Assembly (NCBI GenBank): GCA_033239005.1
Contig: BSQZ01000039.1
Span: 4,609,316-4,673,315 of the forward strand
Origin: Lamellibrachia satsuma
Taxonomy: Eukaryota; Annelida; Polychaeta; Sabellida; Siboglinidae
Direction of reading: 5' to 3'
Length of the DNA stretch: 64,000 bases
The notes beneath the pieces were generated by a model. That model saw nothing but the letters and a program-made list of their open reading frames with translations. It searched no databases and was not told where the DNA came from. Shown here in pieces: positions 56,101 to 64,000 of this stretch. Numbering within the stretch: position 1 is the first letter of the stretch; the number at the start of each line of letters is the position of its first letter. Position numbers and translations under genes: made by a program.

Positions 56101-58818
56101 AATGTAACCAATTTCGTGTAGTATCGTATATATTGATATTTTGAGATAACCCCTAAGACATTGATAGTTGCAAACAATGAACCCAACTGAACTGCCTGAT
56201 GTAAAGTTATTTTGTTACAAAAGCAGGCATCTTTGTAGTAAAACCATCACACTTCAAATTACTACAATGTTGTTTTTTGGGAGACATCCAGAGACTGTTC
56301 AATGATAAACATACAGAGAAAGGCAAACCTTGAGTTCTGTGCTTGGCATGCGACAACTACGACGGACTGGGAAGTAATCAGTGAGGACTCGGGGAGCTGG
56401 CTCCTGCTTCCTACAGGGAAACAACACATACACGGTAGTGGGTGAGAATGTAGGAAAGAAAGTAACAGGAAAAAGGTAAAGGAAAAACATAACAGTTCAT
56501 TTTGATTATTGTTACTATTTTATACATTACAAAACTACTTTTGTGCTACAATATATGTGTTTTGAAAGTAATACGTGTAATATGCATACATGAAATGATA
56601 AAAGATGACATTTGTTCGACTGATTTCTACTATAATAAGCTAAAGGGTTTTTACGATCAGAATGGCATGATTTGGCATCATGCTACAATAGCCTCATAGT
56701 GTTCAAGATGATGTTGACTTTTCTGCTATGTGCTCTAACAATTATCACAGTGGCTTCCACGATTGTGAAAAGAATGGGTTTATATCTTGCTTATCCCACA
56801 AATCGGTAATAAAAGTTTTATTTTGCAACTTGACAATAAATGTTTTTTCCTAGGCTAGCAGAATGTGCTACTTTCTTTCTGTTACTTTTGACCTGCTACT
56901 TTTTTTCCGATTACCAGCAAGTGTACCCAGTCAGGAACACACTATTGTCTACCCCATGCTGCACAGGTTGTAATATTCACAGTCTGGAGTCTAAATTTAT
57001 GAAAGTTAGTGAAAGGTCTAGCATTTTTATCATTTTCCATGGTTTCCACAAGTTTCCTTTATCTATCTTCTTTTAGAAAATTTTCAACATTTTCAAGGAA
57101 ACGTTTGATTAAAATAAATAATCAAACCTGTAAAAAAAAATTTTTTTTTTTGGTCAGATCGACCAAGGAAAGATGATTTTTTAATGCTTGAACCAGCAGA
57201 AAAAACAGCTCTTAAAACCGTTAGGGTCCACAACATGTTTCATCTAGGATAACAATTATTCTGTAAGACTGAAGAATTAATTGCAACTTAAAGCCAAGAC
57301 ATACACACTATATGATTTCAACGTCTCACATCAGTTCAAGGAGAAACAACCTTACTTGTTTGGTGGCGCTGACTTGGGTCGATTCCTCAATGATTTCTCT
57401 GGAGCTCCACCTCGCTTCGTCTTCCCACCCTTCCTCTGTCTTCCCCTTGTACGGCCTGCGGGCAACTTTCCCTCTTCCACTTTGGGTTTCGTGTCTGCAG
57501 TGCAGTCTCCATTTTTCATACAGTTTCTGGATCTTTCCTCTGTGAGGCCATCACCATTCGTACACTTGGTGAGTTTGGCTTCTGTTGGCCGAGGGCTGTC
57601 TAGTCGTGACTCGGAATGACTCTTGCTCAGAGTTCTCTGTTGTGCTGGTGGAGATAGCTTCGCTTCATTCCACACCATGTTGTCTTTCTTGCCCTGGTTC
57701 TTTGTAGGTGTGTGGTCGGGGGTAGGCAAACCATCTAGACCAGCCAGGCATTCCTCTCCTGCCAACACATGCATGATCTTTAGGGACATAAGTCAACATT
57801 TCAGACCATTTAAAGATACAAAATCTGATTATTTTGACCGTAAAATCACAGTTACACTGGTCTGAGGCCATTCCATGTCACTTTATACAATCTGAAAAAC
57901 AAAATATTTAACAGATATCGCAAAAAAACATTAATGAATCAGTCTGAAAATGTTAGCTCAATTGGTCTGGTAGGTTGTGAGATATGTCTAAATGTATAAA
58001 ATTGTGGATGTGCAGTTTTTCTAGGTCATGAAAACATACAAACAATGATGAGCATTGGATGATTTGATATGGAACGAACCAACAGTAAATTTATACATGA
58101 TCGAGGTGATTAAAACTCCATTCTCAACTGATTTAGCCTATCACAAATCCAGTTCGATGATGTCCAAATATGTAGCGCGTAAATAGTTTAATTAACATCC
58201 ACAGTCAATGAAACACAAAATGTGTATTTTTTTCAAATCATCAAAATAATTGACTTTAGTCGTTAGTTAAAACAGTGGATATCCAAAAAGGTAAACACTG
58301 TATGGGCCAATGTTGATCATGGGCGTGACTTCCATCCTCTTGTCGATCACATGACAAAGTTTCACCAATAATGAAATTCATGTTTTTCAAATTCAAAAGT
58401 TTTCAGCATTTCCATTTTCACTTCAATTAATGTTTCACCAAACATTTAGTATTTTAATAGTTTGTGTGATGATTTCACAAAAAACTAGATACAAAAGTTG
58501 CACAAACAAGCTAGCATGTTGCAGTGGATACTAGGTAGATTTGATTTTTTGCTAAATGAATTTGAAATGAGACTAGCGAAAAAATATCGAACTGAGGAGC
58601 CTTTAAATAACAATAATGAATACCGCACAGGTGATTTAATATGGAACGATGCAATGAAAAATGTCTACTAATGATAGGTGATTCAACGTATTACCATCAT
58701 CCTGAAGTTTACATGCAGTTCTGTCATATTCAGCATCTTTCTCTTCTATCTCTTCTTTCACTTCTTGTTCGCTGCCTCTTGGACTTGGAGGGAAATACTC
58801 CGGAAGTTTCTTTTCCAT
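53174..58818 (-). CDS. KMT5A: Histone H4 lysine-20 monomethyltransferase KMT5A (SET8/PR-Set7)
   Basis: Exons, minus strand: 58818-58695, 57758-57356, 56410-56329, 55746-55696, 54511-54321, 53387-53174 (stop TGA). Phases join, total 354 residues, near the 352-residue human isoform. KMT5A monomethylates nucleosomal H4K20 in chromatin during the cell cycle. The N-terminal half (residues 1 to about 175) is basic, Pro/Lys-rich and disordered. LTDYFPVRRSCR precedes the catalytic part, as in vertebrates (LTDFYPVRRSSR). SET motifs: EIEGKGRGVVAT, HRGDFVVEYAGDLID, GCYMYYF, GRLLNHSKSHSNC (one or two residues longer than human NHSKCGNC), and GEELLYDYGDRSKSS with the conserved YDY tyrosines, ending in HPWLAS. 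The ATG at 58818 lies one base after an acceptor-like CAG, so a 5'UTR exon is expected; a further upstream coding exon is not excluded. Confidence 0.93.
53910..54180. repeat. Family E repeat, copy 2, in the last KMT5A intron
   Basis: Keeps GAGGCCAACCAATCAGAAGC, ATGACCAATCAGCATTGATG and CATGCACCACCATTGGGGC. The first CCAAT box is lost (GAAACAATCACAATACAGG). Same orientation as 52345-52618. Confidence 0.8.
55345..55640. repeat. Interspersed repeat family A, copy 3, adjoining a KMT5A exon
   Basis: CAGTAAGACCCACAAATGAA, CTCAAAAGGAGTTTGCC, TGTTTTGCACTGGTCGTCC and ATTTGCATGCCATCTGACA match 29425-29660. It ends about 55 bases before the small exon 55696-55746. Confidence 0.75.
55990..56156. mobile_element. 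MITE family F, copy
   Basis: TTAGGGATGGTATCAAAACA at the left is inverted at the right as TTTTGAGATAACCCCTAA. The internal CCCTCAGCCCCCCTCTC and AATTACACCTCCCACC blocks match 37543-37738. Confidence 0.75.
57870..58620. repeat. Interspersed repeat family D, copy 2 (with extra 5' part)
   Basis: 58330-58620 matches 28680-28975 block by block (TCACATGACAAAGTTTC, AGCATTTCCATTTTCACTTC, GTTGCACAAACAAGCTAGCA, GATACTAGGTAGATTTG). 57870-58330 may be the longer part of the same element; no open frame is seen. Confidence 0.65.
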
Positions 58819-59645
58819 TCTGTCACGTGCCAATACCACCAATATAAATGTCTGGAGTTGCCCAGAGAAATCTCATGTAGCCATCCAAATCACCTAGAAA
58901 AACACAAAGTTGGTTGGACAGATGATACCAGCGCTAGATCTAACAGACCGACAGGAATTTATGTTTAATTTTCACATACAAAGTGGATCTAAAAGAATAG
59001 GGAGATTCCTAACTTGTTCACATGGTAATCACATACTAACTGTGCATATGACTGGAAATTACAAATATTGGCAGTGTGCGTAATATATATTTTGCATGAA
59101 GACCTATTTTGTAAGTGACAAGTAGTAGTGGTGCACATACATAATATATCAACACCTGAATGGTTCTTTTTTAATGTAGCTTATCATTTGAGTAGGGAAT
59201 TTAAGACTCATGCTTAGCAGGCAAAAATCTTTGGTGCGGTGAATCAGATTACTGACTGTTCGGTACACTACTGTGTGGTGCAAATAACCACTTCGATGAA
59301 ACATTGGTAAATTGGCTGTGCATATTTCGTTTATATTTATTAGCGTTTGTTTACTAAATTAAATGTGTATGTCAGTATATTGCTAGAAGTTTGGCTGTAT
59401 TGTTTGCATGCTTCATAGACTTTAAATTATCACTTAAAAGACACCATGACTATGTGATGGTAGTATATGTCCAACTCCAATCAACTTAAGACAAGAATTA
59501 AAAGGTATAAAACAAGGTGTGGTAGCTATTAATAATAATTATTTATTAGCTGTATAACGTGTAGATTAGAAGTCACGGCATAGCGAGGGTTGGGCCTACG
59601 CAATTCACTGGCTGCGTATGACTCAGTGAAACTTTGTCTTTGGTC

Positions 59646-59769
59646 TAGACAAGCCGAAGCCAGCCCCAAGAGTCGAGACTCAAGTTAAGAGAAAGACCAC
59701 GACAGAATCGATGCAGATACCGTCCGTAGGCGGGGATACAGAAACGTTGTATAATAAAATACGCAAATG
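59646..59769 (+). other. Orphan exon-like open frame (39 codons to stop)
   Basis: After a TTTGGTCTAG acceptor-like sequence, the + strand reads KPKPAPRVETQVKRKTTT and SVGGDTETLYNKIRK and then a TGA stop. Base composition is exon-like, but no upstream partner on the + strand is known. Could be chance or a remnant. Confidence 0.2.
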
Positions 59770-59779
59770 AAATACACAA

Positions 59780-60181
59780 CAGACAGTCGTTGCCTTAAGC
59801 AACCACAAAATTGACCATTTTTCCACTAGAATTGACAAGACATGCATCGTATTACTAACTAGATGGATCGTCGTAGGAACCGTGTTTAGCATACGGTTGA
59901 CAAGTTTCGAAATATTGTTGACACAACGTTATTGGCCTAAATATGTCACGTGGGTTTGGAAAGTTTCGCTTCGAATATGTCCTGACCGATAACAATTCTT
60001 TAAAACGTACACATAAGTTATATTATATATCAACCTGTATAAATGTTCCACTTTAAGTAAGATTTTTGATCGATTAATAAGGAATAGCCTCATGGGAACC
60101 TGAACGTAGCATTATGGGATGGCTACAAATATGGCCGCGCACTCAGGAAACGGAGGTTAACGAAAACAGCGCTCTAACAAA
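59780..60181. promoter_or_regulatory. Candidate bidirectional promoter, KMT5A / Ser-Thr-rich gene
   Basis: The + gene's ATG is at 60182 and the minus gene KMT5A starts coding at 58818, with a probable 5'UTR exon upstream. The interval holds ACGTCACG-like and CACGTG-like words (near 59948), GCATTATGGGATGGCTAC and ATATGGCCGCGCACTC, the last resembling a YY1-type site. No TATA box is evident. Confidence 0.45.
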
Positions 60182-62947
60182 ATGGAAAATACTGCGGATG
60201 TAAGTAACTTGTGTGGATAGATTTTATATTAAAACAAACATAACACCTCCATCTTCTGCTTAGACTCTTACCAGGTATTATCATTTCATGTTAACATAAT
60301 TGAGACTGCATTTAAAACTATATGACTCATTGCCTTTTCTACCTCCTTACCTTGGCTAAATGACAACATGTGGCTGTGATGTGTTGTCACCATTTGCGAG
60401 TAAGAGGTCCCATTGCCACGACGGTCCGTTGGCATTGCGAGCCAACGAAAGTGTATATGTTGCCCTCAGAATGGATCGTCAAGTGGACCCAGTGGCCAAT
60501 GTCATCAGGACCCAATGTCAACTAAGTTGGACTTGTATTTACAAGAATGTCAATATTAGTCACTCTGTCTCTGACTCTGTCTGATTCTCCGCAGCCAGTA
60601 CAGTATTGTCAACAGTAGGCAAAGTCAATCGCCCTACAATTTTTTTTCTATCTGGCTTTTACTGTAGTAGAGGCAAAGATCTCGTTCATCAAAAGCGTAA
60701 GTATTTTCATGAAACGTGAAACCTTACAAAAACGCCTTAAACAGAGCAATAAACACGTCTTTCGTGTCTGTATGCATTCTTATATGTATATCACTAAAGT
60801 TACCTGACAATAACCATGTAAAAGTGTGAAATTATTACCTTTTTGTCAGAACGCATGTGCTTGTCAAGGTTTGTATATAACCGGATGTTGTTGTGAGCGA
60901 GAAAAGCATGCGGGATTTCCATAGATCTATATAAGGTCACGCTAAGAATTGCCGTCTGCTGGCCATAGAGTTACATCATTAATAATGCCCCTATAAACTA
61001 TTAACTTACTAACGGGTGTTTTATTTATTTCTGTGCTGCTGGCCCATTCTGGCCTCATTCTACACGAAATCGCGTTTGATCATGTGACCCAAAGGCAACA
61101 TCACGTGCACAGTATGGCGGCTAATTTTGAAATGTTTTCTATGTCACCGATAAAAGTACTCATAAGTAATTATTTGGAGCACATTTCTTCAGTTTCTTGA
61201 CGCCCAATTGTCGGTTGTATGTCACAGAATACACATGTGAAACGGTTAGTGCGTATCTGTTTTAAAACTGAAGTTATTAGTTCCGTAGCCAAATGGCTAC
61301 GGAACTGCCAATATGGCGCTTTAGCAAATGCCGCTCCGGCCTTTCGCCCCAGAGACGAAGAGCGGGGCGAAATTTTTTGCCTATGTCAACAGTAGTCCCT
61401 CCGTAAGGAAACTTCAGCAGAATGTCATTTTATACAAGTAGTTATGATTTTATATAAAAGTAGCATTCATTTATTTAACCAGTCTTTCTTGTAGAATGTA
61501 CTTTCAAACTAATAAAACTATGTTTATTTTCCAGGGCCAAAATAAGTTCCAAGATTTACTGAGTGCTGCACTGAGCGAGTCTGGCTTGGAGGAGGATTTA
61601 AATGATGCAGCAGCTAATAATCTGCAGAATGACATTGTAAACATCTCGTCAAACGTCCATGCTCCAGCTACTGGAGCCGTCTCATACGTTCCAGTACGTA
61701 ACGTGGTCCAGTCACCACGAACAGTTATCACCAGACTTCCACCAGCAAATGTACCATGCTCGGTGGTGCGACTGCCAACTCCCACCACAAGGGTGCGCAC
61801 CGTCACACCGAATGCCACCAATGCAGGTGTGAAGCGAATCATTGTGAGGGCGGTAGTGCCACAGTCACTGGCAGGCCGCCGTGTCAATGTACCTTTATCT
61901 GGGCAAATGGTTAACATTGCTGGCTCAACAGGTGGTGCCCAGGGGCTCCCTGGGAATATTCGTGTTATTCGCATTCCAATGTCGTCTGGTTCCAAGGTGG
62001 TAACACTGCCTCTGTCCACGAAATCTGGCAGTAAAATTGTTGTGCCAGCGTCTTCCTTGTCTGGGCAAATGACCGGCGCTCCAAAGATTGTGACCTTTGG
62101 GTCAGCGACAAATAGTGCTGCATCAAAGCAAGTAGTACCAGTGAATTTTCCCAGTGCTGTCACATCGTCTTCTAAGAGTGCAATCACCCAGGTGCTGTTA
62201 TCTCATGGTGGTGTGGCAACGTCTTTGCGAAACGTCACCGCGGGGACACACAATCACATTGCGGTAGTAACGCAGGGTTCAAACGTGTCCAGTATTGTCC
62301 GGCTGGTCAGTGCAAGTGCAACCAGCACCACACCGAGCAGTGCAAACCAGGTGCCCAGGACGATGTGCCTCACGGTACCTACCACTGTGCGTCATGGGGC
62401 TACACCATCTGCGGCTTCGTCCAGAGTCCAACAGGTGGTACGGGTGACCAGTAGAACTCCACAGGAGAAACTGGTGTTGACAAACATGGAACAATCAGTG
62501 CCTTCCACAAACGTAGTGACTGTCGCTAGATTGACTAATCCCATTGCAACGAGACTACACACTACTAACACAACGACCAATGCCGTGTTAGCAGCTACGA
62601 GAACACCCAGCGAGGTTGGACGACTTGGTAGTAACCTTGTTAATTGTGACAGAACTGTTAGTGTTAGCAACACTTTGAGTGCAATCCACGTTACAGAAAA
62701 TGTTACATCTACAGCATTGACTAGTGTTACACATCCGATTGTGACCAGTACGGATGTAACCTGTGCTGTCACGGCCGATGGGGGTATAAACCCCGCCGTT
62801 ACAGTTTGCCATGGTTTAACCACTGTGGTTGCATCAAATGACAGTGTTGCCCACAGTGAAAGCATAGCTACTAGTGCAACAGAGACTATTCCGGTAGATA
62901 GCACGACTGGAACAAGTTCCGGGAACAATGAAGAGAAACCAGTTGAG
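60182..62947 (+). CDS. 5' part of a Ser/Thr/Val-rich, probably nuclear protein (two exons, continues past window)
   Basis: Exon 1, 60182-60199, encodes MENTAD and stops at GTAAGT. Exon 2 runs 61535-62947 (acceptor TTTTCCAG, donor GTAAGA), 471 codons in the same phase, so 477 residues are visible. The start of exon 2 (GQNKFQDLLSAALSESGLEE) looks like an ordered amphipathic helix. The rest is low-complexity Ser/Thr/Val/Ala with recurring V-rich motifs (KIVVPASSLSGQM, VVRLPTPTTR) and few acidic residues. This style is common in transcription cofactors and chromatin proteins, but any domain that would name it lies beyond the window. Exon 2 is unusually long, GC-richer than its surroundings, and also open for long stretches on the opposite strand, which is a shadow. 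The continuation of the frame to 62980 reads through the donor into intron. Confidence 0.8.
60200..61534 (+). other. First intron with two hairpins at 61279-61372
   Basis: 61279-61306 is a perfect 13-bp stem (AGTTCCGTAGCCA, two-base loop). 61342-61350 and 61364-61372 (TTTCGCCCC / GGGGCGAAA) form a second stem in GC-rich sequence. No exon is seen in the intron. Confidence 0.6.
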
Positions 62948-64000
62948 GTAAGACTGCATAGAAGGGGTTCATCACAATAGTGTCATTTATATTCTCTGAA
63001 TAAGTAATGGAACATGTTGGGTCACTAAAACAATAAAAAAAATTGTGAATGAACTGCTCAGTTAAGCATATGTGAGCGTATGTGTATTTTAGGCAAGGTT
63101 GGTACGTTTCTTATGAAACGGTGAATAATGCAATATTTACAGTCTCGTCAGAAATACCTTTCTGACGTCTAAAGTGCCAGAAACCATCAGAAATACATTT
63201 CTGACATCAGAAACTAAACAAGATGTCATTTTATTTAATGCGTAGACAATAATTTAAAATCAATATATAGTGCATTATTATCCTGTCACTATTCATGTGC
63301 AGCTTTTTTCTGTGTATTTTATTGTGTTCGAATTTGCTTGATTTGTTAGTACTTACGTAAAAATGAGTACATAAATAATTGTGGTACTGCCTGTGGTTTC
63401 ACTAGGCATCTAGCTTTTAAAACAACAGGACAGGTGTCAGTGACAATTGGGAAAGCAATAAAAGGCTAGGGAAGGATTTCTTTGTGGAGCTCTTGCTGTT
63501 GGAGTTAAGATTAAGCAATACAAATTAATGTAGTTACAAGCCGGATTAGCCAGTTAAAAGGTCCCATTGTTGCAATTTCATTATGCAGGCTTTGGCTCAA
63601 CGTTATAGAATATTTCAACTCAGTTCCAGCTTGTTGTACAACCCCAAATTAAAGTTAGATTACAGTTGATAGTGAGCCACAGCTCTACTTGCTTGCCTAT
63701 ATCGCCCTTGTAGTTCAAAGTGCTTGTTTCAAGCTGATTGGCCCACCTTATACTTGGCACTGCTTGACCAGCCACCAGTTGCTTGAACTTTCACTTTCGT
63801 TTCATATACAGATATATTATTTCATACGAAACTAGTGCAAATTGATTACCCATGTTTGTGTGACATTTTAACAGCCCAGTGTGCAGCATGTTTAAGGCTG
63901 GCAGACCAGCTAAAACTGTGTGAGAACAATTTGCTAAACTGTGCACACATTACTCATGATTTTGTTGTTCTCTCTATGCAAGAATAATTATGTAATTTAT
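62948..64000 (+). other. Second intron of the Ser/Thr-rich gene, runs off the window
   Basis: No convincing next exon. A short imperfect repeat of the CAGAAATAC.TTTCTGAC theme at about 63148-63205 (palindromic GTCAGAAA words) is the only structure noticed. Confidence 0.45.

Noticed and set aside
57759..57789. Earlier start of the second KMT5A coding exon (ATG at 57775 or acceptor at about 57777)
   Set aside because: The acceptor TTGGCAG before 57758 joins in phase with the GATGATG donor of the first exon and gives a total length like that of known KMT5A; the others break the phase.
61504..62928. Minus-strand frames of 227 and 178 aa opposite the large exon
   Set aside because: Shadows of the Ser/Thr/Val-rich coding exon; the + strand frame has correct splice sites in phase with the MENTAD exon.
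62948..62980. Reading the large exon through to a stop at 62980
   Set aside because: A good GTAAGA donor follows GTTGAG at 62947; the extra residues look like intron translation. An alternative short isoform cannot be excluded.

Overview
This window is animal nuclear DNA. Genes are split by many GT-AG introns, the proteins are metazoan (KIF12 kinesin, the KMT5A/SET8 histone methyltransferase), and the introns are full of non-LTR retrotransposon ends, a tRNA-derived SINE, MITE-like inverted-repeat elements and many minisatellites. The repeat style and AT-rich introns suggest a marine invertebrate, possibly a mollusc or another lophotrochozoan. I cannot fix the species from sequence alone. No prokaryotic features, rRNA, canonical tRNA genes or CRISPR arrays are present.

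Layout, left to right. (1) Kinesin KIF12, + strand, about 611-16387. Its 5' part, including the ATP-binding P-loop, lies before the window. Fourteen coding exons are visible, and the 3'UTR is almost entirely a 43-bp minisatellite (16388-18190). (2) A convergent minus-strand gene, 26344-20271, with five coding exons for a 324-aa coiled-coil protein I do not recognise. (3) Head-to-head with it, an 18-exon + strand gene at 27812-50360 encoding 710 aa. It has a degenerate TBC-like region and a charged coiled-coil C-terminal half. All splice phases join, so the model is firm although the name is unknown. (4) KMT5A on the minus strand, 58818-53174, six coding exons, 354 aa. (5) Divergent from KMT5A, the first two coding exons of a Ser/Thr/Val-rich, probably nuclear protein (60182-62947, continuing past the window end).

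The genes do not form an obvious pathway. KIF12, the coiled-coil protein and the TBC-like/coiled-coil protein could all belong to microtubule or cilium biology, but that is only inference from neighbourhood and protein type. KMT5A and the Ser/Thr-rich gene share a short intergenic region, as do the coiled-coil and TBC-like genes, so both are candidate bidirectional promoters.

The most interesting material lies outside the exons: a SINE whose 3' tail matches the 3'UTR of a LINE copy in the same window; a 14-bp array that repeats the splice donor of an exon; a long hairpin-forming 3'UTR minisatellite; a dispersed repeat carrying several CCAAT boxes on both sides of the KMT5A terminal exon; several MITE families with clear terminal inverted repeats; and a 1.2-kb, 28-bp satellite that stops just before an exon.
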